DNA from: Desulfosporosinus sp. OT
Lineage (GTDB): Bacteria; Bacillota; Desulfitobacteriia; Desulfitobacteriales; Desulfitobacteriaceae
NCBI RefSeq assembly: GCF_000224515.1
Contig: NZ_AGAF01000187.1
Span: forward strand, 30,646-94,645
Length of the DNA: 64,000 nucleotides
Direction: 5' to 3'
Notes under the pieces: generated by a model
What the model was told of the DNA's origin: nothing
Databases searched by the model: none
The model's input: the letters and a program-made list of their open reading frames with translations, nothing else
Shown here: in pieces, positions 42,066-52,302 of the stretch
How positions within the stretch are numbered: the stretch's first letter is position 1
Layout of the letters: the number at the start of each line of letters is the position of its first letter
Translations under genes and position numbers: made by a program

Positions 42066-43622
42066 ATGAGCATTTTAAATGTGGAAAATGTCAGCCATGG
42101 CTTTGGTGGGCGTAAAATTTTAGAGGACGTGAGCTTTCGTTTATTAAAAGGGGAACACGTTGGCCTGGTGGGGGCTAATGGAGAGGGCAAATCAACTTTT
42201 CTCGATATCATTACGGGCAAGTTGATGCCTGATAAAGGGAATGTTGAGTGGTCAAACCGGGTAACGGTCGGTTATTTAGACCAACATACAATTTTGACCA
42301 AAGGAAAAACGATTCGCGACGTTCTCAAAGAAGCGTTTCAAGGGATGTTTGATTTGGAAGCTGAGACTTTGGAGATGTATAACCGAATGGGCAGCGTCTC
42401 GGAAAGCGAAATGAACAAACTCTTGGAAGATGTCGGAGAGATTCAGAGTATCTTGGAACACAATGGCTTTTATATGATTGATGCCAAAATCGAGGAGATT
42501 GCTAATGGACTGGGGCTTGGGGAAATTGGTTTAGAGAAAGATGTTGAGGATTTGAGCGGGGGTCAGCGCACGAAAGTTTTACTCACGAAACTCTTGCTCC
42601 AAAATCCCAGCATTCTAATTCTTGATGAGCCGACGAACTTTTTGGATGTCGAGCATATTGAGTGGTTGAAGCGTTACCTTAATCAGTATGAAAATGCGTT
42701 TATTCTCGTTTCTCACGATATCACCTTTTTGAATAGCGTCATTAATGTCATTTATCATGTAGAAAACGCTGGTTTGACACGTTATACCGGAAACTACGAA
42801 CAATTCACGGAGCTTTTGGAAATTCGAAAAATCCAGGAGATTAAAGCTTATGACAAGCAGCAAAAAGAAGTCGATCGCTTAGAAGACTTTATTGCTCGCA
42901 ACAAAGCCCGGATTTCGACGACTGGGCGGGCCAAGAGCCGTCAGAAGCAGTTGGAAAAAATGGATCTGCTGGAGCGGCCGAGAGAGAAAATCCAACCAAA
43001 ATTCAAATTTAAAGAAGCGCGGACACCGAGTAAACTGATTTTTCTGGCTAGAGATATTGTGCTGGGTTATGATGAACCGTTGACGCGTCCTCTAAATTTG
43101 ACCCTCGAACGAGGACAAAAGGTTGCTATCCGGGGAGTCAACGGCTTAGGTAAATCCACCTTGCTCAAGACGTTGTTGGGGTTTATTCCCCCGGTTTCCG
43201 GTGAAGTAGAGCTGGGGGATTTTCTCGCTCCTGGTTATTTCGAGCAAGAATCCAGTCGCAAAAATGAGAAGACGGCGTTAGATGAGGTTTGGGGTGAATA
43301 TCCCGGGCTCACGAATGCTGAAGTGCGCGGAGCCCTGGCACGCTGCGGTCTGACTAAAGAACACATCTCCAGTAAGATGATGGTCTTAAGTGGCGGAGAG
43401 AACGCTAAAGTTCGGCTTTGCAAGCTCATGCTGAAAGATGTTAATTGGTTAGTCCTCGATGAGCCAACGAATCATTTAGACGTGGATGCTAAGGAAGAGC
43501 TTAAGAAAGCAATTACGGATTATCGAGGGACGGTGCTTGTTGTTTCCCACGAACCGGAATTTTACGAAGATTGGGTAACCGATGTGTGGAATCTGGAGGA
43601 GTGGACGACGAAGATCGTGTAA
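42066..43622 (+). CDS. ABC-F family ATPase, YbiT/YkpA type
   Basis: 518 residues. Two ABC domains (GANGEGKSTFLD, LSGGQRTKVLLT, LDEPTNFLD; GVNGLGKSTLLK, LSGGENAKVRLC, LDEPTNHLD) and the inter-domain linker with RISTTGRAKSRQKQLEKMD. No C-terminal coil, unlike the gene at 39769. Likely a ribosome-associated translation factor or resistance-type ABC-F. Confidence 0.92.
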   Translation: MSILNVENVSHGFGGRKILEDVSFRLLKGEHVGLVGANGEGKSTFLDIITGKLMPDKGNVEWSNRVTVGYLDQHTILTKGKTIRDVLKEAFQGMFDLEAETLEMYNRMGSVSESEMNKLLEDVGEIQSILEHNGFYMIDAKIEEIANGLGLGEIGLEKDVEDLSGGQRTKVLLTKLLLQNPSILILDEPTNFLDVEHIEWLKRYLNQYENAFILVSHDITFLNSVINVIYHVENAGLTRYTGNYEQFTELLEIRKIQEIKAYDKQQKEVDRLEDFIARNKARISTTGRAKSRQKQLEKMDLLERPREKIQPKFKFKEARTPSKLIFLARDIVLGYDEPLTRPLNLTLERGQKVAIRGVNGLGKSTLLKTLLGFIPPVSGEVELGDFLAPGYFEQESSRKNEKTALDEVWGEYPGLTNAEVRGALARCGLTKEHISSKMMVLSGGENAKVRLCKLMLKDVNWLVLDEPTNHLDVDAKEELKKAITDYRGTVLVVSHEPEFYEDWVTDVWNLEEWTTKIV

Positions 43623-43757
43623 CTCGGTATACACTTCTGGCATACTATGGCATAATACATGTAAGAGAAAATGGTATGTTTAAGAGCCTAAGAAGAAATT
43701 AGAAAAGCCGTCGGTAATAATGTTGAAGTTAAGTAGCTTTAGCTGGAGAAGAGAATC

Positions 43758-44399
43758 ATGAGTAATGCTCTAAAGAGAAAAGTTAATAGATTAGGCATCA
43801 TGGGCGGAACATTTGATCCGATCCATAATGGTCATCTTGTTGCTGCGGAAATGGCGCGTGGTGAGTTTAATCTAAGTAAGGTGTTATTTATTCCTAGTGG
43901 GACGCCACCTCATAAAAATAGTCGGGACGTCTCTGCTGCAAATTTACGTTATGAGATGGCTGGACTGGCTATTAAAGATAATCCGGAGTTTGATCTTTCT
44001 GCTCTGGAGATTGAGAGAAAAGGCCTATCCTATACTGTGGAAACGTTACGCATTTTGCGTCGCACCTGGCCGGATTATGAACTTTATTTCATTACGGGTA
44101 CGGATGCTCTTCTGGAGATTTTTTCCTGGCGTGAAGCTGAAGAAATCTTGACGATGATTCAATTTATCGGTGCCGCACGTCCTGGGTTTGATGCGAGCGA
44201 TTTTCTTTTGAAAGTTCAAAAAGAGCATCCGGAAACTAAGGGCAGGATTCATTATTTAGAAGTTCCGGCTTTAGCAATCTCCTCAACGGATATACGGGCG
44301 CGGGTCCGACATGGACAACCTATTCGTTACCTTTTGCCGGAGTCAGTTCGTCTCTTTATTCAACAACATGGGCTTTATATTACTGAAGAAAATGCCTGA
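43758..44399 (+). CDS. nadD: Nicotinate-nucleotide adenylyltransferase
   Basis: 213 residues. GIMGGTFDPIHNGHLVAAEM is the nucleotidyltransferase motif and ISSTDIRARV the C-terminal ATP-binding motif. NAD biosynthesis; followed, as in many Firmicutes, by yqeK and rsfS. Confidence 0.96.
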   Translation: MSNALKRKVNRLGIMGGTFDPIHNGHLVAAEMARGEFNLSKVLFIPSGTPPHKNSRDVSAANLRYEMAGLAIKDNPEFDLSALEIERKGLSYTVETLRILRRTWPDYELYFITGTDALLEIFSWREAEEILTMIQFIGAARPGFDASDFLLKVQKEHPETKGRIHYLEVPALAISSTDIRARVRHGQPIRYLLPESVRLFIQQHGLYITEENA

Positions 44400-44504
44400 T
44401 ACGATACATGATTTCGTGTTTTTATGTCTTAGTTCGCATACTCTATTTGGATTTGATCATACTAAAAGCGATCAATGAATCAATTCAAAGAGGTGGGTAT
44501 TGCT

Positions 44505-44756
44505 ATGACAACAACACTTTATGTCGGAAATCTCCCGTGGAATACTACAGCGGACGAACTCGGTCAATTCTTTAGCGAATATGGGCAGGTAGAAAGCAGT
44601 CGGATTATTACCGACCGTGAAACTGGCCGCTCACGAGGATTTGGCTTTATCGAAGTCGAAGAAGCGGATGCAGAACGCATGGCTGTAGAACTTAATGGAA
44701 AAGATTTTGGTGGACGCCCTTTAACCGTGAATGAAGCTAAGCCAAAACAAATGTAA
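44505..44756 (+). CDS. RRM-domain RNA-binding protein
   Basis: 83 residues from ATG 44505, preceded by AGAGGTGGG. RNP-2 LYVGNLPW and RNP-1 SRGFGFIEV with the usual RRM spacing, ending GRPLTVNEAKPKQM. Single-domain bacterial RRM proteins of this kind bind RNA, often under cold stress. Inserted between nadD and yqeK, which are usually adjacent. Confidence 0.9.
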   Translation: MTTTLYVGNLPWNTTADELGQFFSEYGQVESSRIITDRETGRSRGFGFIEVEEADAERMAVELNGKDFGGRPLTVNEAKPKQM

Positions 44757-44944
44757 TACCCTGCGGACTGTAAGGGAGGCCTCCTGACATGCTTGTGGGG
44801 GTCTCTCTTATGCTTTAGAGGAATTTGTGGTTTTTGACACAAATTCAGAAATGGGTTTATTCGCGCTAGTAAATGTTTAATATAGAGTGTAGAGAGATTA
44901 AAAATCCTAGAGTAAGATAAAGATAAAAGAGGGGCGGGAAAGAC

Positions 44945-45541
44945 TTGATTTTACGAGTTGAAGAGGTGTCTGTTTTAGCAGCTCGTGTTCTTTCTGGCGA
45001 GCGTCTGAAGCATACGTTAGGTGTTGCTGATTGGGCTGAAGATTTAGCCAGACACCATGGTTTAGATCCGGTCAAAGCTCGTTGTGCAGGGTTAGCACAC
45101 GATTTGGCAAAAGGAATTTCGATAAAGGATCAGTTAAGTTTAGCTCGTCAGTGGAATTTGCTTAATTATCCTGAAGATGAACAAAACCCACATATTTTGC
45201 ATGGGCCTCTTGCTGCTTATTGGTTGGAGCATTATTATAGGGTAGACGATACAGAGATCTTGGCGGCGGTTGCGAATCATACGTTAGGAAGGCCAGGAAT
45301 GTCGCCAATGGAGATGCTTATTTACAGTGCTGATTTAACCGAACCCAATCGTGACTTTCCAAAAGTGGACAAGTTGCGACAATCCCTGTATGATGATTTA
45401 GAAAAGGGTACATTAGAATGTGTCAAAGGCACTTTAATATACTTGAAAGAAGGCAACCACCCGATTCATCCCTTATCTCAATTGACTTATGAGGATTTAC
45501 AAAGGAGGCAAACTATTGGAACTGGATCAAAAAAAGCTTAA
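44945..45541 (+). CDS. yqeK: HD-domain hydrolase YqeK (Ap4A hydrolase)
   Basis: 198 residues from TTG 44945. HD-domain ligands in LKHTLGVADWAEDLA, CAGLAHDLAKGI and HILHGPLAAYWLEH. YqeK proteins are symmetrical Ap4A hydrolases. It overlaps rsfS by 26 nt. Confidence 0.93.
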   Translation: MILRVEEVSVLAARVLSGERLKHTLGVADWAEDLARHHGLDPVKARCAGLAHDLAKGISIKDQLSLARQWNLLNYPEDEQNPHILHGPLAAYWLEHYYRVDDTEILAAVANHTLGRPGMSPMEMLIYSADLTEPNRDFPKVDKLRQSLYDDLEKGTLECVKGTLIYLKEGNHPIHPLSQLTYEDLQRRQTIGTGSKKA

Positions 45542-45875
45542 AGAAATTGTTGGTATTGTCGAAGACAAAAAAGGCGGAGACATTTCTCTTTTGAATTTAA
45601 CGAGTATTTCGATGGTCACAGATTATTGTTTGATTGTGACCGGGAATACGACGACGCAGGTTAAAGCGATCACGAATCATCTGGAGGAAAAGTTGCCAGA
45701 GATCGGAATTCCGGTTGCTCATCTTGAAGGGCTGCCGGCTGCCAAATGGGTTTTGATGGATTGTGCGGGCGATTTAGTCATTCACGTGATGACTCCTGAA
45801 CAACGTGAATTTTACCAGCTTGAACGTCTTTGGAAAGATGCGGAGGCTGTTTCATTCAGTACTAGCGGAATTTAA
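45516..45875 (+). CDS. rsfS: Ribosome silencing factor
   Basis: 119 residues from TTG 45516, 7 nt after AGGAGG. RsfS/DUF143 core: VEDKKGGDISLLNLTSISMV, DYCLIVTGNTTTQVKAITNH, WVLMDCAGDLVIHVMTPEQR. Binds L14 and prevents subunit joining in starvation. Confidence 0.94.
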   Translation: MELDQKKLKEIVGIVEDKKGGDISLLNLTSISMVTDYCLIVTGNTTTQVKAITNHLEEKLPEIGIPVAHLEGLPAAKWVLMDCAGDLVIHVMTPEQREFYQLERLWKDAEAVSFSTSGI

Positions 45876-45893
45876 ACCAAACACGCAAATGCA

Positions 45894-46100
45894 ACGATAG
45901 GGAGTAGTACTAAGGAATCCTCATTCAGAGAGACAGCGGTTGGTGAAAGCTGTTGGGGGGGACTTCAGGAACTCGCCCTGGAGCTGTGTTCAGGTTGCAA
46001 TGAACACCGGTGCGAGCCGTTAACATCGTTTGAGCATAGTTAAAATTGGGTGGTACCACGGGAGCAAGCCTCTCGTCCCTTTAGAGGACGGGGCTTTTTA
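45894..46100 (+). ncRNA. T-box leader of leuS (Leu specifier)
   Basis: The T-box sequence GGGTGGTACCACGG (46048-46061) is followed by the terminator CCTCTCGTCC...GGACGGGG and U-tract (to about 46098). The stem I specifier region has CTC (45972-45974) within GGAACTCGCCC, a leucine codon. Uncharged tRNA-Leu should stabilise the antiterminator and raise leuS transcription. Confidence 0.92.
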
Positions 46101-46123
46101 CTGTTTTAAGGGGGAAAGATTTT

Positions 46124-48634
46124 ATGCAAGAGAAGTATTCGTTTTCGGAGATCGAATCGAAGTGGCAGAAATACTGGGGGGAGAGCAAGGCTTATAAGAC
46201 AGAGGAGAAGTCCTCAAAGCCAAAGTATTATGCCTTGGCTATGTTTCCCTATCCTTCGGGAAATTTGCACATGGGGCATGTGCGTAACTACTCGATCGTG
46301 GACGTCATTGCGCGCTTTAAACGGATGAATGGATTTAATGTCCTCCACCCGATTGGCTGGGATTCCTTTGGCTTGCCGGCGGAAAATGCTGCGATTAAGA
46401 ATCAAACGCCTCCGGCCGATTGGACTTGGAAAAATATCGCCAACATGCAGCTGCAGTTGCAAGGAATGGGTCTTTCCTATGATTGGGACCGCGAAATAGC
46501 CACCTGTCATCCGGGTTACTATAAATGGACTCAGTGGCTGTTCTTAGAGTTTTACAAACATGGTTTGGTGTATAAGAAAAAAGCTGCTGTGAACTGGTGT
46601 CCTTCTTGTGCTACTGTGCTGGCTAATGAGCAAGTGGTGGATGGAGGGTGCGAACGTTGTGACACCCTTGTGACGAAGAAGAATCTGGAGCAGTGGTTCT
46701 TTAAAATCACAGATTATGCTGAAACGTTGCTTCAAGACTTGGATAATATGCCGGGCTGGCCTGAAAAGGTTAAAACAATGCAGCGCAACTGGATCGGCCG
46801 TTCTGAAGGGGTGGAAGTTCAGTTCGCCTTGGATGAGCGTCCGGAGAAGATTTCGGTGTACACCACTCGGGTTGACACTCTTTATGGGGTGAGCTATGTG
46901 GTTTTGGCTCCGGAACATCCGCTTGTCTTAGAGTTGGTAACCGGAACGGAATACGAAGCAGATGTGCTGGCTTTTATTGAGAAAATGAATGGCCTTAATG
47001 AAATCGCTCGGACTTCTACGGAAGCTGAGAAGGAAGGGCTATTCATCGGGGCGCACTGTCTCAATCCTCTAAGTGGGGAAAAAGTTCCGATTTGGATTGC
47101 CAATTATGTTTTGCTTGAATATGGAACAGGCGCGGTCATGGGCGTGCCGGCGCATGACGAACGGGACTTTGAATTTGCAACAAAGTATCAACTGGAGATC
47201 AAGACGGTTATTGTGCCTGCAGGAAGTACTCCGGAAGCGAAAGATCAGCCACTCGAGGCTGCTTATACAGGGGAAGGGGTCATGGTTAATTCGAATTCCT
47301 TTGATGGTTTAAACAGTGATGAGGGTTGGGATCGGATTGCCGATGAAGCGGAGCGCCGCGGCGTGGGTCAACGGAAAGTTAATTTCCGCTTGAGGGATTG
47401 GCTCATTTCTCGGCAACGTTATTGGGGAGCGCCTATTCCGATGGTTTATTGTGAGTCCTGTGGAACAGTGCCGGTTCCCGACGAGCAGTTGCCCGTAATG
47501 CTTCCGACGGATGTCGTCTTCAAAACAGGGGAAAACCCGTTGGCCTCATCGTCATCGTTTACTGAAACGACGTGCCCCAAGTGTGGGGGAATTGCTCGGC
47601 GTGAGACGGATACGATGGATACTTTCGCTTGTTCCTCGTGGTATTTCCTGCGTTATACAGATCCTCGCAACACGGAGGCGCCCTTTTCTCAAGCGGCAGT
47701 CGATCAGTGGATGAATGTTGATCAATATGTCGGTGGAGTGGAACATGCGATTCTTCACTTACTGTATGCGCGGTTCTTTACGAAAGGATTGCGAGATTTT
47801 GGCTATTTGAAAGCGGATGAACCTTTCCAGAACTTGCTTACGCAAGGTATGGTGTGCATGAATGGCTCGAAGATGTCCAAATCCAAAGGGAATGTTGTCA
47901 GCCCAGAAGTGATTATTGGCAAGTATGGGGCAGACACGGCAAGATTATTTATCCTGTTCGCTGCCCCACCGGAGAGAGATCTGGAGTGGAGTGATCAAGG
48001 GGTTGAAGGGTGTTATCGGTTCCTTAACCGCATTTGGCGTTTAGTTGCTCAATATGAGCCGATCATTAAGGACGCTCATAACCAAGCTTCAGCTTCGCTA
48101 GGTCAAGCAGACGAATGGGGCAACCTGGATGCAGCTGGTAAAGAAATGCGTCGCCACACACATTTGGCAATTCAGAGAGTGACGACAGATATCGGAATGC
48201 GCTTTAACTTTAACACGGCAATTAGTACCATCATGGAATGGGTTAATGCTTTGTACATCTATAAGGAGCAGCCGACGGCAGTGACTGCGGTCGGACGAGA
48301 GGCGGTCGAAGCGATTCTGATTCTCCTGGCCCCGTTTGCTCCGCATATCACGGAAGAGCTTTGGCTGGAAATTGGGCACACAGAGAGCATTCATAAACAG
48401 CCTTGGCCTAAAGTGGATGAAGCGGCCCTCGTTCAAGATGAAGTGACTGTAATTCTGCAGGTTAATGGCAAGGTCCGTGATCGGATTCAAGTGGCTGCCG
48501 ATATATCGGCTGCCGAGCTGGAAAAGATGGTGCTTGATACGCCTAAAGTGGTGGAATGGACCCGTGGGAAAGCGATTGTTAAGGTGATTACGGTTCCGGG
48601 TAAGCTGGTTAATATAGTAGTGAGGGACTTGTAA
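46124..48634 (+). CDS. leuS: Leucyl-tRNA synthetase
   Basis: 836 residues. HIGH motif as [20 protein letters not shown] as [10 protein letters not shown], zinc-type Cys cluster [14 protein letters not shown], the editing domain (about 225-420), and a C-terminal domain ending [13 protein letters not shown]. Bacterial-type LeuRS. The stop codon sits at the edge of the intergenic repeat R4. Confidence 0.97.
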   Translation: MQEKYSFSEIESKWQKYWGESKAYKTEEKSSKPKYYALAMFPYPSGNLHMGHVRNYSIVDVIARFKRMNGFNVLHPIGWDSFGLPAENAAIKNQTPPADWTWKNIANMQLQLQGMGLSYDWDREIATCHPGYYKWTQWLFLEFYKHGLVYKKKAAVNWCPSCATVLANEQVVDGGCERCDTLVTKKNLEQWFFKITDYAETLLQDLDNMPGWPEKVKTMQRNWIGRSEGVEVQFALDERPEKISVYTTRVDTLYGVSYVVLAPEHPLVLELVTGTEYEADVLAFIEKMNGLNEIARTSTEAEKEGLFIGAHCLNPLSGEKVPIWIANYVLLEYGTGAVMGVPAHDERDFEFATKYQLEIKTVIVPAGSTPEAKDQPLEAAYTGEGVMVNSNSFDGLNSDEGWDRIADEAERRGVGQRKVNFRLRDWLISRQRYWGAPIPMVYCESCGTVPVPDEQLPVMLPTDVVFKTGENPLASSSSFTETTCPKCGGIARRETDTMDTFACSSWYFLRYTDPRNTEAPFSQAAVDQWMNVDQYVGGVEHAILHLLYARFFTKGLRDFGYLKADEPFQNLLTQGMVCMNGSKMSKSKGNVVSPEVIIGKYGADTARLFILFAAPPERDLEWSDQGVEGCYRFLNRIWRLVAQYEPIIKDAHNQASASLGQADEWGNLDAAGKEMRRHTHLAIQRVTTDIGMRFNFNTAISTIMEWVNALYIYKEQPTAVTAVGREAVEAILILLAPFAPHITEELWLEIGHTESIHKQPWPKVDEAALVQDEVTVILQVNGKVRDRIQVAADISAAELEKMVLDTPKVVEWTRGKAIVKVITVPGKLVNIVVRDL

Positions 48635-48947
48635 GACACAGCGTTCGGTGCTTACGACGCAGAGCAAACTAACCGTGAAAGCTCCTGGCTTTGGGGAGCG
48701 GGGTTCATCCTTCGGCGATAGCATTATTTTAAAGAACCCGCCTACGGCGATAATCTCCACTGGAGACTATCGTGCCAAAAGCGCCATCCTTGGCGCATTG
48801 GCGGCAGCGCACGTCCTTGTGCGCTGCCCCGTATCTGGGGTCGGTCGCTTTCACGGAAGTTTGCTTTTCTGCTTACGTAAAGACCTCGCGCTCGTGTCTT
48901 ACTGCGTCCTGGGCTTGGGACGGGGGACGGAAGGCTGGGGAGACTGA
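48628..48947 (+). repeat. Intergenic repeat R4, copy 1
   Basis: Starts at the last codons of leuS (GGACTTGTAAGACACAGCG). Contains GACGCAGAGCAAACTAACCG, GCTTTGGGGAGCGGGGTTCA, GGAGACTATCGTGCC, TGCCCCGTATCTGGGGTCGG and CTTACGTAAAGACC, ending GGGCTTGGGACGGGGGACGG. The same order of blocks is at 53641-54193. No coding potential that I can support. Confidence 0.85.
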
Positions 48948-48981
48948 AAATCTGCTAAAGAATTCCTAGAAATATACTAAA

Positions 48982-49005
48982 GAAGGATGCCATATAGCAT
49001 CCTTC
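48982..49005. terminator. Hairpin downstream of leuS and R4
   Basis: GAAGGATGC (48982-48990), loop CATATA, GCATCCTTC (48997-49005). Likely the original leuS terminator or shared with the convergent vapC gene; no long U-tract. Confidence 0.55.
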
Positions 49006-49053
49006 TCGTCATTGGGACATTATTAGTTTTACTTGGCGATACCCGAACAATTT

Positions 49054-49464
49054 TTATATTAAATCTTGTGGCCTGTAAAATTCACATTCTAGCTTTCTAA
49101 AATCTTTAGCATTCCAAGTTAATACCGACAACTCCAAACTTTTTGATTTCTCAGCTATGTAAACATCTACTAAATCAACATTTACTCCTCGGAACTGAGC
49201 TAAGACACGTTGTACTAAACCATCTTCGTCAAGCTCAACTTCATCAGCTTCAATGAAATCTTCGAAGACTCGCAAAATCGTTTCTTTAGCAAAATTATAT
49301 ACTTTTCGTAAGACCCAGTAAGCTTCAATGAGAACAATTGACTGAACATGAAATGCTATATCGCCTTGTTCCATAAGCTGAACTAATTGCTCAATCTGAG
49401 TGTCATCATCCTTCGTAAATAAACGAATAAGAATATTAGTATCGACTATCATTTTCTTATTCAT
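49054..49464 (-). CDS. vapC: PIN-domain RNase toxin (VapC type)
   Basis: 136 residues. MIVDTNILIRLFTKDD gives the first catalytic Asp; SIVLIEAYWVLRKVY the Glu; VDLVDVYIAEKSK the second Asp pair. The usual last Asp position reads N (TWNAKDF). It overlaps the antitoxin gene by 8 nt. Confidence 0.87.
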   Translation of the reverse strand: MNKKMIVDTNILIRLFTKDDDTQIEQLVQLMEQGDIAFHVQSIVLIEAYWVLRKVYNFAKETILRVFEDFIEADEVELDEDGLVQRVLAQFRGVNVDLVDVYIAEKSKSLELSVLTWNAKDFRKLECEFYRPQDLI

Positions 49465-49744
49465 CTGTTAACTCCATTGACCTCTCATTAAGTTCTTTTG
49501 CCCGTTCTGCCCTGGCCAAATCAATTGCTTCCTCCACATTGATGTTTTTGGCAACTTTTAGCGCTCCCATTACTCCTCGAATTGACTTCTTGATTCTGGG
49601 TTGGACTTCAATAATTCTTTCATTTTCATCTAAGACAAAGGCTAATCTATCTCCTTCGTTAAGGTTTAAAAGAGTTCTCAATTCTACTGGAATAGTTAGT
49701 TGACCTTTGCTAGTTAATTTTCCAGAGAGAAGTTGTTTTGTCAT
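49457..49744 (-). CDS. vapB: AbrB-type antitoxin (VapB type)
   Basis: 95 residues. SGKLTSKGQLTIPVELRTLL, NEGDRLAFVLDENERIIEV is a SpoVT/AbrB swapped-hairpin DNA-binding domain; the C-terminal part (VEEAIDLARAERAKELNERS) should wrap the toxin. GGAGG precedes the start. Confidence 0.87.
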   Translation of the reverse strand: MTKQLLSGKLTSKGQLTIPVELRTLLNLNEGDRLAFVLDENERIIEVQPRIKKSIRGVMGALKVAKNINVEEAIDLARAERAKELNERSMELTDE

Positions 49745-49856
49745 AATAAATGTACCTCCACCAAAAAAGTATTACCTAAATTTTAAGTAATACTTTTTTA
49801 AAAGTCAAGTTCTTCTGTTAGACATTAGGTTTTAGGGCGGGGGGACCTGGTATAAC

Positions 49857-50025
49857 TGCCGGCAGCATAGGTCTGTGTGCACTACCTCGTATCTGGGGTT
49901 GCTTTCCTGGAGTTTGCTTATTTGCTTAGGTGAATACTCCACGTTCGTATTATACTGCGTCCTTGGGCTTGGGCTCCGGGGAACGGAAGCGCTGGGGGGA
50001 CGGCACGTTTCATGTGCACTGTCGG
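49857..50025 (+). repeat. Intergenic repeat R4, degenerate partial copy
   Basis: Carries only the right part: TGTGCACTACCTCGTATCTG, TTTGCTTA, TACTGCGTCCTTGGGCTTGG, then GACGGCACGTTTCATGTGCA, which is a small hairpin also found at 54193-54215. Confidence 0.7.
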
Positions 50026-50048
50026 AAATTATGCAAACTAAAAATAGA

Positions 50049-50081
50049 GGGGCGTAGCGAAACTTAGTTTCGCTACGCCCC
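50049..50081 (-). terminator. Terminator of the CWB2 gene
   Basis: GGGGCGTAGCGAAAC / GTTTCGCTACGCCCC perfect arms (50049-50063 and 50067-50081). Confidence 0.85.
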
Positions 50082-50088
50082 TTACTAG

Positions 50089-51551
50089 TTATTCTCCTTG
50101 AGCTGCCGCATTTACATCAGTTACCATTTGCTGAATTTCAACAGTGGTGTCTAGAGCTAAGTCATCAGCTGAGACAATTGCGGCTTGGTACGCTTCCAGG
50201 TTTCATCAAGAACGTCTGTTTCTGTTACACCAGCATCTTTTAGATCCTGTGCAGTTATGCTCGTAGCATCCCCGTCTTGAGCAATTCCATCGATTTTGGT
50301 GATCGCTGCATTGGTTACAGCGGCAGCTTGGGCTGTGTTGATGTCGGTTACCATTTGTTGAATCTTATCCGTGGTGTCCAGTGCCAAGTCTTCTGCTGAG
50401 GAAATCGCTGCTTGGTACGCAACTAAGTTCGCATCAACAACATCTGCTGCTGTAACCCCAGCATCTTTCAGATCCTGTACTGTTATATTGGTGGCATCTC
50501 CGTCTTTATCAATTCCGTCAATCTTGGTGATCGCTGCTGCTTTAGCGGCAGCGGCTGCAGTTTGGTTTGCAGTCATGTCCGTGATAATACTGTCAGGAAC
50601 GACGGCTGTACCACCTAGAGCGGTGACAACGCTGGATTCAGACAGTTTACCGCTAGCATAAGTCGTGCCCTCATTTGTTGCTCCATTGGTCAGTACGATC
50701 CCGGCATGGTTTTTGGCAGCAAGAGGTGTCCCGGCAAGAGCGTCGATGGCTGTTTCACCATTTGCCACGAAGACGTTATCATACGTTAAAATGTCGTCAA
50801 AGGCTTTGAGCACGGCTACATTTGTGTCGTAGGCTGTGGTTCCAAAGTAGCGTGTTGCGCTTGGCAAATCATCTTTTACGGTATCGCTGATTACGCCAGT
50901 TCCACCGATAACATCCGTTGTGACGACACTCGTATTTGTAGTTAAGAAATCTTGTACACTAGCAGGGATTTCATTTTTTTCAGTTAAGAGAATCGGTTCG
51001 GTTTGAGCAGAAGCAATCGGGGCGATGGAGAGAGCATCTTGGTTCAGCCAACCGTATGCAACAGCAACTTTGTTGATCGATGCACCCAGTTCAATCATTT
51101 TATTAGCGATATTTACAGATGTTTCGAAGCGATCAGCTCCACCCAGGGAAATAACTTCTATGCCCATGTCCGTTAACTCATCCAGAACGGATTGACTGAT
51201 CACGGCAGTTCCGCTGGTCACGTAAACTTTCTTAACTTCAAGTTTTGCAAGTTCAGCTTTGGTGTCCGAATTGAGTTCTGATCCAGGCTCTTGCAAGAGG
51301 ATTGGGGCATTAAGGAACGTTGCGAGCGGACCAGAGGTTAAGGCATCAACCATTCCGTAAGAAGCTGATGATGCGAGAATGGCGGTATCCGTGGTGCCTG
51401 TTTGTTCAGCTATTTGTACTGCAGTTTGTGCAGCGGTATCTCCTGATAAGCGAGGTGGAATTGTACCTACAGCAAAGGCGTTGAACGGGAGCATACCTAA
51501 TGTCATACCTGCGATTGTTAAAGAAGCTAAGGCTTTATTCATGTTTTTCAT
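50089..51551 (-). pseudogene. Secreted cell-wall-binding repeat 2 (CWB2) protein with a 3' frameshift
   Basis: Signal peptide MKNMNKALASLTIAGMTLGM plus LPFNAFA. Three CWB2 repeats (about 30-325), with VKKVYVTSGTAVISQSVLDE and ISLGGADRFETSVNIANKM typical of clostridial wall-anchored proteins. C-terminal pair of repeats of about 65 residues: TKIDGIDKDGDATNITVQDL and AITKIDGIAQDGDATSITAQ. In the second, one A is missing near 50204 (GATGAAACC, expected GATGAAAACC). The frame therefore ends at 50157 after 464 residues; the original frame continues as LEAYQAAIVSADDLALD to TAA at 50091-50089. The product may be truncated but could still be functional. Confidence 0.85.
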
Positions 51552-52302
51552 TTGTAAATTTCCCCCTCGTTATTTTAGTATTTAAAGATTAAAATAAACT
51601 TTAACGGTTTTAAATTGATTTGAAACGGATTGTTTCGTGAGCACAGATAGAAATATAACAATAACAAGGATAATAATCAATAGGAAATTGAAGGAAAAAG
51701 ATAGAGTTTAATTTTAATTGCCTTAATGTAAGATATTTCTCAAATGAAATACTGTTATATTATTTATGGGCAGTATTATAAGAAGAGAGTTTATTTAAAC
51801 GTAATAAATTGCAACTGTTATTAAGGTTTTGCTTTGATTTAAATTGATATAGAAAGCGCTGTAAATGTTTTTGTTAAATCTTTATTATGTAAGCTTATTG
51901 GCTTTCGACTGAAGGTTATATGGCGTATGTGCAAAAGGGGATCGTTTAAGAAACAGGGTTTTAAATAAGGTTAATAAAGGTGTAAAAAGACTGATATCAG
52001 TTAACATCTTCTTAACATAATTAATGAGTGTCTTTTTACCTGTGCATGTTATAATTTCACTAAGATCAAGAACATAATGGTATAGGTTTAATGAGTGTGC
52101 CGAAGAAAAAAATAGGGAATTGAGTCATATCATGAGGTTGTTAACCTTATGATGAAAGTCGGGTATAGCTTGCAAGAATTGTTAGCTAGGTTTGGAATAT
52201 AGTATCAAGAGAGGTGGGTTCAGTAACTAGTCGCCAAACAGAAGATAATTGGTAGGAAGTGGAATACAATATAAGAGAGCGACATAAAAGGAGTGTATAT
52301 TT
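51552..52302. other. Divergent intergenic region between the CWB2 and phoH genes
   Basis: A+T-rich, no gene recognised. An inverted repeat ATCATGAGGTT/AACCTTATGAT (about 52126-52150) with a 3-nt loop might be an operator or leader stem. The ribosome binding site AAAGGAG of phoH is at 52287-52293. Confidence 0.4.

Noticed and set aside
48648-48969. Open frames across the R4 copy after leuS
   Set aside because: Frames arise from GC-rich repeat sequence, differ between copies and have no ribosome binding site or family match.
51900-52300. Riboswitch upstream of phoH
   Set aside because: One small inverted repeat only; no conserved riboswitch core recognised.
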